Shown: positions 9,486 to 16,823, numbered from the stretch's first letter. The stretch: DNA of 64,000 nucleotides from Nostoc mirabile CHAB5784 (GCF_020829645.1 NZ_JAIVFS010000002.1:62001-126000), one strand, 5' to 3'. Notes: generated by a model not told the origin, from the sequence alone. Made by a program: numbers and translations.

Positions 9486-9929
9486 TTAAATCCAACTTTC
9501 TACAAGAAATTCCCTGACTTTACGCATTCTTTGAAAATCACTATCTGATGTAACGAGAATTAATGAATGGCGTAAAGCTGTAGCAGCAATCCACAGGTCA
9601 TTTTCACCGATGCCAATTTCTTGTAGTTGAGTTGTTTTGCGTTTACTCTTTTCTTTGGCTGCAAATTTTTTAATAATTTCAGACTTGAAATCTCCGTAAA
9701 TTTCTGCCGTTTCATCATCAATTGGATAAATATCAATTCGGTTGAGAAATGCGCGAATTTTGATGAGATTTGCAGTTTTTTGTTGGGAGTTTTGTGCCAT
9801 GAATCTGAGTTCACCTGCCACAATAGCACTGGTGGCGAGTGTAACTTTACCTAATTTCCGAAAGTGATTGACAACTTTTGGTTTACCTTCTATCAAAAAA
9901 GTGCAATGATTTGTGTCAAGCAAATACAT
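9486..9929 (-). CDS. VapC-like PIN-domain toxin
   Basis: A 147-aa PIN-domain ribonuclease. Acidic active-site residues are in place: YLLDTN (D5), AGELRF (Glu near 40), GENDLWIAATA (Asp near 111) and TSDSDF near 129. PIN toxins of this type cleave RNA, often initiator tRNA or rRNA, when freed from their antitoxin. The start lies 2 nt after the antitoxin stop, the tight coupling expected of a type II toxin-antitoxin operon with the antitoxin first. The pair sits between two inverted MITE copies. Confidence 0.88.
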   Translation of the reverse strand: MYLLDTNHCTFLIEGKPKVVNHFRKLGKVTLATSAIVAGELRFMAQNSQQKTANLIKIRAFLNRIDIYPIDDETAEIYGDFKSEIIKKFAAKEKSKRKTTQLQEIGIGENDLWIAATALRHSLILVTSDSDFQRMRKVREFLVESWI

Positions 9930-9931
9930 TC

Positions 9932-10171
9932 TTAAAATTCCAGTGGCATACGAGTATCATGAACAAGCTGAAGACATTCTCTGATATCATCACCTGACCA
10001 AGTTCCTGCAAATTCTAGTAAATCTTCAGCTGTAGAACCACGTAAGTTATTTGTACTTGACTGTTTTGCTGTATGACTGGTTTTGATTTCTCGAATAAAA
10101 TTAAGTGCTTCTGTTAACAATTCTGGTGGTAAAGTTTCTATTTCTTGGATTAATAATTCTTTGCTAGTCAT
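9932..10171 (-). CDS. Antitoxin partner of the PIN toxin (DUF2281-like)
   Basis: A 79-aa protein whose N-terminus ELLIQEIETLPPELLTEALNFI matches the helical pattern of cyanobacterial DUF2281-type antitoxins. The C-terminus SAEDLLEFAGTWSGDD-like segment (STAEDLLEFAGTWSGDDI) is the part expected to bind the toxin. It is transcribed first and ends 2 nt before the toxin start. No DNA-binding motif is obvious, so autoregulation cannot be inferred. Confidence 0.82.
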   Translation of the reverse strand: MTSKELLIQEIETLPPELLTEALNFIREIKTSHTAKQSSTNNLRGSTAEDLLEFAGTWSGDDIRECLQLVHDTRMPLEF

Positions 10172-10260
10172 CTTCTACCTCTAATCATCGTCCTTACTTT
10201 CCACATTGTAATCTGTAACAGTGCATCCATCGCTAAGGCATCAGGGTTCCCAAACGATAG

Positions 10261-10429
10261 CAGGGCTATTTCGTTCTAGACATAAACCGCCCAGAACTGA
10301 AGTTCACAGGCTTTTAGCAAAAGTCCACTTTAGTGGACTAAGAAAGGCTTTTAGTCCACTAAAGTGGACTTGGACTATTAGCCTCAGAATTCATTCTGAG
10401 GCGGGCTAGATGAGAATGAAATAGCCCTA
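10261..10429. mobile_element. MITE family E, copy 2, inserted in a kinase-like gene
   Basis: A 169-bp element with ends AGGGCTATTTC and GAAATAGCCCT, flanked by an exact 10-bp duplication CAAACGATAG (10251-10260 and 10430-10439). The interior carries nested palindromes around AAGTCCACTTTAGTGGACT and CCTCAGAATTCATTCTGAGG. It is inverted relative to the copy at 9095-9259. Confidence 0.88.
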
Positions 10430-10539
10430 CAAACGATAGTATCTAGATCAAGAATTGGAATCCTGAAGTCTTTACCAAGTCTATTTGCAAGAGTGCTTTT
10501 TCCAGGATCGGAATTGCCAAATATTAAAATTCGATGCAT
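10430..10539 (-). pseudogene. 5' fragment of a P-loop kinase-like gene
   Basis: From an ATG at 10539 the frame reads MHRILIFGNSDPGKSTLANR, a P-loop of the GxxxxGKST type, and continues to DLDTIV before running into the MITE at 10429. On the far side the duplicated target continues the frame as DTIVWEP, as in adenylate-kinase-like P-loop proteins, and then hits a stop. The gene was therefore interrupted near codon 37 and has since lost its 3' part. No ribosome-binding site was checked further. Confidence 0.7.
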
Positions 10540-10740
10540 TGTGGTGATTTAATTAAGGTGCAGCAGAGTGATTTCTCAATTTTAAAACAGCTAAAATTCT
10601 TAATTCTACGTAGTTAGTCATTCGTGGAATCGGCAATTGAAAGTGTTTCTACTAAATATGCAATTAGAATGCGTAATAGCTTATTAAGCCGACTGCGGGA
10701 AGCAATCGGCATAACAAATTCATGATAATTTAGTTGCAAT

Positions 10741-11598
10741 TTAGCCGTGAGTTGCACCTTGAGGAGGACGCGAGACAACTTTTTTGGCTAAACCCAAAGT
10801 CTGCAAAACTAAGATGCTCCACCAAGTAACATCAATCTCCCACCAAGAAAACCCAGATTTTGCCATGTGGGGATAAGTATGATGGTTATTGTGCCATCCT
10901 TCTCCATAAGTTACGATGGATACCCACCAAAGATTACGAGCGCCATCATTGGCATCAAAGGTGCGATAACCCCACAAGTGTGATGCTGAGTTCACAAACC
11001 AGGTTGAGTGCCAAAGCAAGACACATCTGAGAAATACTCCGTAGAATACGAAAGGCCATCCTCCTAAAGCATATAGCAGCAGCCCGAAGGGTATTTGCAA
11101 TAGCAAGAAGTAACGATCTAACCAGCAATAATAGGGTTGTCTTGCTAGATCAGGGGCATATTTTTTATAGGTGTCATAGTCAAAAAATTCTGGGCGCGGG
11201 TAGAAAATCCACAGTATATGGCTCCACCAAAAGCCTCTTTGGGCAGAGTAGGGGTCTAAATTAATGTCTTCTGTGTGGGCGTGATGCTGGCGATGTCCAC
11301 CTACCCAAAAAATTGGCCCACCTTGCAAAGCCAACGCTCCAATAAGGGCGATCGCATACTCTAACCACTTAGGAACTTGGAAACTCCTATGGCTCAGTAG
11401 TCGGTGATATCCCAAGCAAATACCAATGCTCCCGAATAACCAGTGCAGAAACACTAGCAAACCTAATGCTGGCCAGGAGAAAAACCAAGGAGACAGAAGT
11501 GCTAAGGCATGAAATGTAGCAAAAAATACTACATTTGTCCAACTGAGTTGAGGTGAGTTGCCTCTCTCAGGGGCGATCGCCCCAAAATTTGCGGTCAT
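10741..11598 (-). CDS. desC: Acyl-lipid delta-9 fatty acid desaturase
   Basis: A membrane desaturase that introduces the first double bond into acyl chains. The three histidine clusters are visible: HRLLSH, HRQHHAH and HNNHH. Hydrophobic segments surround them (VVFFATFHALALLSPWFF, LEYAIALIGALAL, LLLQIPFGLLLYALGG). The frame could begin 19 codons earlier at 11655, but the ATG at 11598 has AGGAAC about 8 nt upstream and matches the family N-terminus. Length from there is 285 residues. It is divergent from the TetR/integrase-like regulator, and two matching palindromes lie in the shared promoter region, which suggests regulation of desaturation by that protein. Which of the DesC paralogues this is was not determined. 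Confidence 0.92.
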   Translation of the reverse strand: MTANFGAIAPERGNSPQLSWTNVVFFATFHALALLSPWFFSWPALGLLVFLHWLFGSIGICLGYHRLLSHRSFQVPKWLEYAIALIGALALQGGPIFWVGGHRQHHAHTEDINLDPYSAQRGFWWSHILWIFYPRPEFFDYDTYKKYAPDLARQPYYCWLDRYFLLLQIPFGLLLYALGGWPFVFYGVFLRCVLLWHSTWFVNSASHLWGYRTFDANDGARNLWWVSIVTYGEGWHNNHHTYPHMAKSGFSWWEIDVTWWSILVLQTLGLAKKVVSRPPQGATHG

Positions 11599-11699
11599 AA
11601 AAGTTCCTGTTGATGGATCATGAAGCGATTTGCTTTTTCTTGGGCATAATCCCACTAGGATTTACCCACCCTGTACACGAGTTCGTTACAGTAGAGTAA

Positions 11700-11716
11700 A
11701 GCAAGTATCACTTACA
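11700..11716. promoter_or_regulatory. Candidate regulator operator, site 1
   Basis: AGCAAGTATCACTTACA matches 13 of 17 positions of the perfect palindrome 47 bp to the right. It lies about 100 bp before the desaturase start in the divergent promoter region, so the regulator could use it to control desC. Confidence 0.45.
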
Positions 11717-11746
11717 TTTGTTATGCTAGCAGGATTCTAATTTCCG

Positions 11747-11763
11747 TGCAAGTGCCACTTGCA
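11747..11763. promoter_or_regulatory. Candidate TetR operator, perfect 17-bp palindrome
   Basis: TGCAAGTGCCACTTGCA is a perfect dyad with 8-bp arms and a single central base, ending 7 bp before the ATG of the TetR-type gene at 11771. Size and position fit a TetR-family autoregulatory operator. A degenerate second copy lies at 11700-11716. Confidence 0.6.
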
Positions 11764-11770
11764 TTTTTCT

Positions 11771-13000
11771 ATGTCATCTCAACTCATTTCCACTCGTCAA
11801 CGCCTGATTCAAGCTGCACTTGAGTTGTTTTCTGCTCACGGAGTCAGCGCTACCACAACCCGCCAAATTGCTGAAAGAGCCGAAGTCAACGAAGTGACTC
11901 TATTTCGGAATTTTGGCAATAAGCATGGGCTGCTTTTGGCTGTGCTGGAAGAGTCCGCAGCCTTCAAGGATTTAGGTGAGTCGCTGGTGCGGCGGGCAAC
12001 GCCTCCCGGCAATGTCTACCAAGCTCTTAAAGATTATGCAAGTGATAGCTTACATGCATTAGAACGAGTGCCAGAGTTCGTCCGGTCTGTGGTAGGTGAA
12101 GCCGACCAATTCCCGGCAGAAAATCGCCGCGCATTAGGCAGGGGAGTAACAGAGGCAAACCGCTATGTAGCCCAGTATTTAGCTACTGTAATCCAGCAAG
12201 GGCACTTAAATACCTATTTACCGGCAGAAAAATTAGCTAGTTTGCTGAATGGGATGATCTTGGGATATGCCGTAATTGAGTTCACCAGCGAATTTCACGA
12301 ACTTTGGGAGGATCGGGATGATTTTCTGGAAAATTTGGTGGAGTTGTTTTTACATGGAGCGATGTCATCTTCAGCAGAATCAGCGATCAACTCTTTACAA
12401 GGCGGGTTCATTACCACAGAAGTTGCTGATTTGCCTGCTAGTTTAGTTCACGAAATTCTGCAACAAGCAAGAATTTCGGGAGTACGAGATTATGCCTTGG
12501 TTTATGTGTTATTTGGGGCTGGGTTATCCGCCACAGAAATAATTAGCTTGGAGCGATCGCACCAAATCTACGATACTCAAGGGCACTTCTTGCAAATTAC
12601 AATTCCAGGATTTGTCCGACAAGTACCTGTGAATCAATGGATTCTGGGCAAACGTTATGGCTCTTTCACTAATAATCCTCTAATCAAATGGCTCAAAAGC
12701 CGTAAAGATACTCAAACAGCCATGTTTTTGAATGAAACAGGCACACCCATCTCAGAATCAGAGCTTCAGATACGTTGGCAAGTATGGAGTGAGGGACTGT
12801 TAACTCCCCAAGGACAAACGCCAGCGATTGCTCAGGCACAACAAACCTGGCGTGTAGAAATGTTAATGCGAGGGATCAGCTTGGAAAACCTGATTATTTT
12901 AACAGGTTGCGATCGCACCCAATTACAACCCTATGTCCGCCGAGCCAAAGAAAAAGCCGCCCTAGAGCAAGCGACTCGTTTGGATCATAAGCCAGGATAG
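11771..13000 (+). CDS. TetR-family regulator fused to a degenerate integrase-like domain
   Basis: The N-terminal part has a TetR helix-turn-helix (TRQRLIQAALELFSAHGV, TTTRQIAERAEVNEVTLFRN) followed by a helical ligand-binding domain to about residue 200. The C-terminal half (about 210-400) resembles the fold pattern of tyrosine recombinases (VRDYALVYVLFGAGLSATEI, later MLMRGISLENLIILTGC). The catalytic pattern looks lost: the usual GLRxxE arginine is Ser in GLSATE and no HxxR box is recognisable. It probably serves in DNA binding or dimerisation. The ATG at 11771 is preferred over an upstream TTG at 11759. The gene is divergent from desC and overlies a palindromic operator candidate, so it may control membrane desaturation and itself. 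Confidence 0.85.
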   Translation: MSSQLISTRQRLIQAALELFSAHGVSATTTRQIAERAEVNEVTLFRNFGNKHGLLLAVLEESAAFKDLGESLVRRATPPGNVYQALKDYASDSLHALERVPEFVRSVVGEADQFPAENRRALGRGVTEANRYVAQYLATVIQQGHLNTYLPAEKLASLLNGMILGYAVIEFTSEFHELWEDRDDFLENLVELFLHGAMSSSAESAINSLQGGFITTEVADLPASLVHEILQQARISGVRDYALVYVLFGAGLSATEIISLERSHQIYDTQGHFLQITIPGFVRQVPVNQWILGKRYGSFTNNPLIKWLKSRKDTQTAMFLNETGTPISESELQIRWQVWSEGLLTPQGQTPAIAQAQQTWRVEMLMRGISLENLIILTGCDRTQLQPYVRRAKEKAALEQATRLDHKPG

Positions 13001-13223
13001 GGGAGTGGGGAGATAAGGGGAATAACGGGACTTAAACAAAACTGAAGAATAAAAGCTAACCCTCGATGGAACAAATATTGAGATTATGAATCCCTGGTTG
13101 TCTCCAGAGTGAGCCAAACCCAACTTACAATATTGGCGATCGCCCGTTCACCATTTCAGCCATTGCGATCATACTAAGTTAAGCTAAAACTAATGTGAAA
13201 TATAGCACCATGAGGGTTTAATC

Positions 13224-13514
13224 ATGTTAAGTGGCATTAAACAGCAAGTGGTCGTTGGCAAGGATGGCAAAATCGAGATTCAAACGTCTGATTTAGCGGA
13301 AGGAACTGTTGTTGAAGTGATTGTTTTGGTTGAACAAGATGTTGTTGAGACAAATGCTAACCAATCTATTCAACAAGATGTGACAGAGTATTTGCTGTCT
13401 ACTGAAGCCAATCGTTACCACTTGATGACCGCTATTCAAAACATTGAAACAAAGACCAACTTGGTCAGTTTTACGCCTGAGGAATGGAATGAAGAATATA
13501 ACATTCGCTCTTGA
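13224..13514 (+). CDS. Antitoxin of a YoeB-type toxin-antitoxin pair
   Basis: A 96-aa protein in two parts. The N-terminus (QVVVGKDGKIEIQTSDLAEG) is beta-rich like swapped-hairpin or looped-hinge proteins. The C-terminus (STEANRYHLMTAIQNIETK, FTPEEWNEEY) resembles the toxin-binding tail of YefM/Phd antitoxins. It overlaps the toxin reading frame by 26 nt, the usual coupling. The toxin gene is split by a MITE, so this antitoxin is now probably orphaned. It appears intact, with an ATG 3 nt after a GGTTTAATC leader. Confidence 0.7.
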   Translation: MLSGIKQQVVVGKDGKIEIQTSDLAEGTVVEVIVLVEQDVVETNANQSIQQDVTEYLLSTEANRYHLMTAIQNIETKTNLVSFTPEEWNEEYNIRS

Positions 13515-13878
13515 GGCATTTGAACAATTCAACGACTGGGCAGCACAAGATAAGAAAATTCATCGCAAGATCATCACCCTGATTAACGATATTGTTCGTC
13601 AACCATTTACTGGACTTGGCACTGAACCTCTAAAGCATGAACTGAGCGGATATTGGTCACGACGAATTACGGATGAGCATCGTTTAGGGACTTCCAAGTA
13701 ATAAAATATCCCAATATTTCTTGTAGGATGGGCGTCTCGCCCGTCCTGTGAACTGGGCGGGCAAGATGCCCACCCCACAACATTGAATAATTTATTTGTT
13801 GGAGTTCCCTTAGTGTATGAAGTGACTGAAACTGAAATCATCATTTTGAGTTGTCGATTTCACTATGATGACTGAAGC
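13489..13878 (+). pseudogene. YoeB-family mRNA interferase split by a MITE
   Basis: The first part (13489-13686) encodes MKNITFALEAFEQFNDWAAQ onwards to SRRITDEHRL, the YoeB core with the conserved GYWSRRI and EHRL signatures. The frame resumes after the element at 13810 as LVYEVTETEIIILSCRFHYD and ends in TGA at 13876-13878. Joined, the two halves give a normal-length YoeB with the conserved C-terminal CRFHY. A 123-bp MITE (13687-13809) with a TTA duplication separates them, so the intact toxin cannot be made. No other damage is evident, which suggests a recent insertion. Confidence 0.88.
13687..13809. mobile_element. MITE family D, copy 1 (inside yoeB)
   Basis: A 123-bp element with ends GGGACTTCCAAGTAATAA and, reversed, GGGAACTCCAACAAATAA, flanked by TTA duplications (13684-13686 and 13810-13812). 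The interior contains a GGATGGGCGTCTCGCCCGTC palindrome that also appears in the element at 15613-15736. Precise removal restores the yoeB frame. Confidence 0.9.
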
Positions 13879-13969
13879 AGTTAATGATCGCTCTTTAATT
13901 CATATCCAAACTACGATCGCCCTTTTACTTCAACAACGTAGACACGGAGTGGCTTGTCGTTAGACATCG

Positions 13970-14334
13970 CCTCCTCGCGGTAGGAAAGCGATCGCTCTCT
14001 TAAGGCAATTGATCTCATTTTGACTAGCAGTAAGTCGTAGCGTAGTAGTCTGTCAATAAATAATTGATGGATAAATTTCCTGTAGAGACAGCGATTTATC
14101 GCGTCTCTTTAACCGTCAAAATGAATTTGACAGACCAGTAGAGCCGTTGCGGCAATCCAAGCATCTTGTGGGGATATTGGTCGTCTTGCGCTTTGTCGAT
14201 TGGCACGAACCTGTGCCCATTCTTGACAAAGGGATTGATCGACTAGAATGATCAGGTAATTCCACAGGTATTGTTCTAACTGTGTGAGGCGACGATCGCC
14301 CCACTGACGCAAAATTGCCCACTCAAACAGTTCA
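13970..14334 (-). pseudogene. PIN-domain toxin remnant, copy A
   Basis: The central and C-terminal part of a VapC-type PIN protein: KTELFEWAILRQWGDRRL-like start, QYLWNYLIILVDQSLCQEWA, then RRPISPQDAWIAATAL with the conserved aspartate. The N-terminal LLDTN part is missing, and a 93-bp insertion at 14046-14138 interrupts the 3' end. A close paralogue without that insertion lies at 16824-17093. Confidence 0.75.
14046..14138. mobile_element. 93-bp MITE inserted in PIN remnant A
   Basis: Ends TAGTCTGTCAA and, reversed, CTGGTCTGTCAA flank an interior with GAGACAGCGATTTATCGCG. The host sequence reads continuously across this point in paralogue B (16824-17093), and TAG is duplicated at the junctions (14043-14045 and 14139-14141). 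Confidence 0.8.
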
Positions 14335-14403
14335 GTTTTAATTCATACAACCTCTAATTTATACCCAGAATTAGCAACACTCCAGCATGATGCAGTTAAA
14401 CGA

Positions 14404-14826
14404 TTAAGGTAAAACAACAGAGGTTTCTTTACTATTGTTGTTTGCACCATTCAAGATTGTAGCTGTACTCTCAGATGGGGATTGGGTGTTGCTCGAACGG
14501 CGTGATAATTTCTTGCGTGACTTGCCTCCCGCCTGGACATATTGCAAACTGTTTTTGCCATAATGCGTTGCCACACTCATTAACATCTTTTCAGAATAGC
14601 CGCCCAATTCTTCTTCAATTAGAGAGAGGCGACCTGCCATTTCATCTATGCTAGAGAGTAAAGTGTTGTAGGTAGATAGCTGGGTTTGCAAGGTTTGGAT
14701 GCGGCTGTCGTAGTCTGTCAAATTTAATCCGTTGCCAAATTCTAGCGTCGGGCTAATCGATCGCATTCCTGCAATTCGACGGAGAGCCTTTTCTAGAGTG
14801 GGTGAACTGCGTTTTAATCGTGCCAT
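14404..14826 (-). CDS. Unrecognised 140-aa coiled-coil protein
   Basis: I do not recognise a named family. The N-terminus is basic (MARLKRSSPTLEKALRRIAG). A coiled-coil stretch with heptad leucines runs about residues 37-75 (RIQTLQTQLSTYNTLLSSID), followed by a conserved-looking segment YSEKMLMSVATHYGKNSLQY and a Ser/Asn-rich tail. There is no signal peptide or membrane segment. AGGAG lies 8 nt before the ATG, which supports a real gene. It stands between a PIN remnant and a tandem-repeat array. Confidence 0.65.
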   Translation of the reverse strand: MARLKRSSPTLEKALRRIAGMRSISPTLEFGNGLNLTDYDSRIQTLQTQLSTYNTLLSSIDEMAGRLSLIEEELGGYSEKMLMSVATHYGKNSLQYVQAGGKSRKKLSRRSSNTQSPSESTATILNGANNNSKETSVVLP

Positions 14827-15010
14827 AAAATGCGCTCCTGAAGGAAGTTATGGGATTACTGCATGTACTCTAGCCAATGCAACAATAAACTTCTCTGAGA
14901 GATAATTCGGAAAAATTAAAGCAAATTAAGATCGACCTAATTATTTTTAGTTGATTGTACTGAGGTATTTATTAAATTTGTCAAAAAAGTAACATTAAAT
15001 AAGCAACAGA

Positions 15011-15241
15011 TACCTCAAAGTCGTGTTGAGGTACTTCAAAGTCGTGTTGGAGTACTTCAACATCGTGTTGAGGTACTTAAAAGTCGTGTTGAGGTACTTC
15101 AACATCGTGTTGAGGTACTTCAACATCGTGTTGAGGTACTTCAACATCGTGTTGAGGTACTTCAACATCGTATTGAGGTACTTCAACATCGTGTTGAGGT
15201 ACTTCAAAGTCGTGTTGAGGTACTTCAAAGTCGTGTTGAAG
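15011..15241. repeat. 21-bp tandem array, 11 units
   Basis: Eleven direct copies of a 21-bp unit with consensus TACTTCAACATCGTGTTGAGG, varying mainly at CATC/AAGTC. Each unit is itself an imperfect palindrome centred on TCG (CAACA/TGTTG), so both strands stay open in several frames. No leader, spacer or protein family is associated. The rest of 14827-15400 is AT-rich with no gene seen. Confidence 0.95.
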
Positions 15242-15362
15242 TACTAGATGATGAGTTTTCTTGCCTTAACCCGATTTACGGCGAAGGCGATCGCGGGAAT
15301 ATCGGCGTTGCTGAATAAAGGCAAGTCCCAAAATTTACATTGAGTCAAGCTGCTAAATTGAA

Positions 15363-15393
15363 AAAACCCCGTTACTGACATTCCAGTAACGGG
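15363..15393 (-). terminator. Rho-independent terminator after DUF6887 copy 1
   Basis: On the minus strand CCCGTTACTGG and CAGTAACGGG form a strong stem followed by a U-run (GGGTTTTTTC). It lies directly after the stop codon of the small gene at 15401-15580. The loop is the exact reverse complement of the loop in the copy at 21513-21543. Confidence 0.75.
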
Positions 15394-15400
15394 TTCTATG

Positions 15401-15580
15401 TTAACTAGCTTGATTAATACGCCGTTTTAACTCAGCCTCTAATTGTTCTGGAGTGCTGACCACTACCCCCGGTTTCGCTCTCATGATGCTGAGGTAATGC
15501 TGAAATGCCTCCTCATCCTGGGGGTTTGATATCACATATTGTCTTAATTCTTGCTCATTAAGAGTTAAATAGTCTGTCAT
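15401..15580 (-). CDS. Small DUF6887-like protein, copy 1
   Basis: A 59-aa protein beginning MTDYLTLNEQELRQYVIS and ending in EQLEAELKRRINQAS. It resembles the cyanobacterial DUF6887 family, which is found next to DUF6888 genes in a pattern reminiscent of toxin-antitoxin pairs. No function is established. The start overlaps the original end of the upstream DUF6888 gene by ATGA in copy 2; here a MITE has broken that upstream gene. A terminator follows at once. Confidence 0.7.
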   Translation of the reverse strand: MTDYLTLNEQELRQYVISNPQDEEAFQHYLSIMRAKPGVVVSTPEQLEAELKRRINQAS

Positions 15581-15612
15581 CGGATAATGTTCTCCCCATT
15601 ACTAAGAATTTC

Positions 15613-15736
15613 GGCGTTGCATATTTGCCGGATGATTTTGCTAGTTTTGTGGGATGGGCCGAAAAGCCCGTCCCTTGTATTTCAGGGCGGGCGAGACGCC
15701 CACCCTACAAGAATCATCCCTTGATTCAGCAACGCC
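15613..15736. mobile_element. MITE with GGCGTTGC ends in DUF6888 copy 1
   Basis: A 124-bp element starting GGCGTTGC and ending GCAACGCC, flanked by a perfect 8-bp duplication AGAATTTC (15605-15612 and 15737-15744). The paralogous copy at 21755-21765 has a single AGAATTTC with no element. The interior is a GGGCGGGCGAGACGCCCACC palindrome. Confidence 0.93.
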
Positions 15737-15897
15737 AGAATTTCTACTTGGATGGTTTCGCCTATCAAAATCACGATTCGGCTTGTCCTCTTATCAAATC
15801 TAACCAATGCTATATCTCTAAGCAAATTACTAGCCCGAACACAAAAGTCAAAGAATGCTTTAAGTTGTTCGATGGTCGGTTCCATACCTTTTACCAT
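15737..15897 (-). pseudogene. DUF6888-like gene, copy 1, 3' end replaced by a MITE
   Basis: From ATG at 15897 the frame encodes MVKGMEPTIEQLKAFFDFCV onwards to IGETIQVEIL, then enters the MITE at 15736 and would read on into element sequence until about 15682. The last roughly ten native codons and the overlap with the DUF6887 start are displaced. The fold may survive with an altered tail, so it is called broken with caution. Confidence 0.7.
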
Positions 15898-16018
15898 TGA
15901 ATAAAATTAAATCGGTTCATTCGTGACAAGTTAGGATAACATTGCTTTTGTCAATTATAAATTCCGCTGAAAAGACTGATAGCGATCGCACAAACGCACT
16001 AAAATTTAAGAAACCATC

Positions 16019-16258
16019 ATGATGGGTACTGACATGGTATCGATCCCAATTACTTTGGAACAACTCATTACGGCGGTACAACAGTTGCAGCCAGACGAAC
16101 GAGCAAAAGTCGCTAGAGCCTTGATTCAAATAGATTTACGTTCAGATTTGACGGCTTTAATTCAAGAACTTTATGCCGAACCCCCCGTGAATGAGATTAC
16201 AGACGATGAAATCAGGGCTGAAATTAAAGCTGTGCGTCAGCAATCCCAGCAGGTCTGA
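16019..16258 (+). CDS. Antitoxin of a PIN-domain toxin pair
   Basis: A 79-aa acidic helical protein; the segment VSIPITLEQLITAVQQLQPD is typical of small cyanobacterial antitoxins that precede PIN_3-type toxins. Several in-frame ATGs (16019, 16022, 16034) make the exact start uncertain. Its TGA overlaps the ATG of the toxin by one base in TGATG, which indicates translational coupling. Confidence 0.8.
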   Translation: MMGTDMVSIPITLEQLITAVQQLQPDERAKVARALIQIDLRSDLTALIQELYAEPPVNEITDDEIRAEIKAVRQQSQQV

Positions 16259-16695
16259 TGTTGCGAGTGGTCATCGACACTAACATTTGGATTCGTATTT
16301 TGCTAAAAGGGCGAGTTACATTGCCGATTTTGGCAGCATTTAATGAGGATAAATTCCAGTTGGTAATGAGTCAACCCCTCATGGAAGAACTCCATCTTGT
16401 TTGGAATCGCCCCCGTTTAAGAGAGCGGATTGACTCTAGTCAGGCGATTCGCCTAGAACAACAGTTGCACTACCGCGCCTTATGGGTTGAGTTGAAAACT
16501 GTTTTGCCTAATTGTCGAGATCCCAAAGATTTACCTGTGTTGGCTACAGCGATTGATGGCAAAGCGGGGATTATCGTATCTGGGGATGATGACTTGCGGG
16601 CTGATGATGACTTGAGAGCGGTAATGGCAAGCTATAGCATTCAGTTACTGGGTGTTCATTCTTTCTTGAAATATCTAGATGAAGGTGATGCATAA
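16258..16695 (+). CDS. PIN_3-family putative toxin
   Basis: A 145-aa PIN protein of the COG1569 type. It has VVIDTNIWIRILLKG at the N-terminus, EELHLVWNRPRL in the middle, CRDPKDLPVLATAI and the IIVSGDDDL acidic motif near residue 115. That last motif is duplicated in tandem (DDDLRADDDLRA), an in-frame repeat of about 15-18 nt which inserts five extra residues next to the active site. Whether activity is kept cannot be told from sequence. It is coupled to the upstream antitoxin. Confidence 0.85.
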   Translation: MLRVVIDTNIWIRILLKGRVTLPILAAFNEDKFQLVMSQPLMEELHLVWNRPRLRERIDSSQAIRLEQQLHYRALWVELKTVLPNCRDPKDLPVLATAIDGKAGIIVSGDDDLRADDDLRAVMASYSIQLLGVHSFLKYLDEGDA

Positions 16696-16823
16696 AGGAT
16701 GCTTTCCCCGATCGCTCGCTAAAACAAGAACGCGATCGCTAATTCAACTTATGCCTAAGGGCGATCGCCTTTTGACCGACTTCCCAAAATACGATCACCC
16801 CCTTGACTAAAAGAGCGATGCCT

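Larger units (their letters stand above)
15287..15978. repeat. Segmental duplication carrying DUF6888/DUF6887, copy 1
   Basis: This stretch is nearly identical to 21436-22138 outside two mobile insertions, from the shared GCGATCGCGGGAATATC on the left to CAATTATAAATTCC on the right. Copy 1 contains the 124-bp element at 15613-15736, which copy 2 lacks; copy 2 has a family A MITE that copy 1 lacks. Confidence 0.9.

Noticed and set aside
10221-10409. 62-aa plus-strand ORF
   Set aside because: It is read through the family E MITE and its palindromes.
13599-13844. 81-aa minus-strand ORF
   Set aside because: It is antisense to the split yoeB and its MITE; the plus-strand reading explains the sequence fully.
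15011-15241. CRISPR array or heptapeptide-repeat protein on either strand
   Set aside because: Units are contiguous with no variable spacers, and no cas gene is near. Long frames exist on both strands only because the 21-bp unit is near-palindromic and a multiple of three; no ribosome-binding site or family supports a protein.
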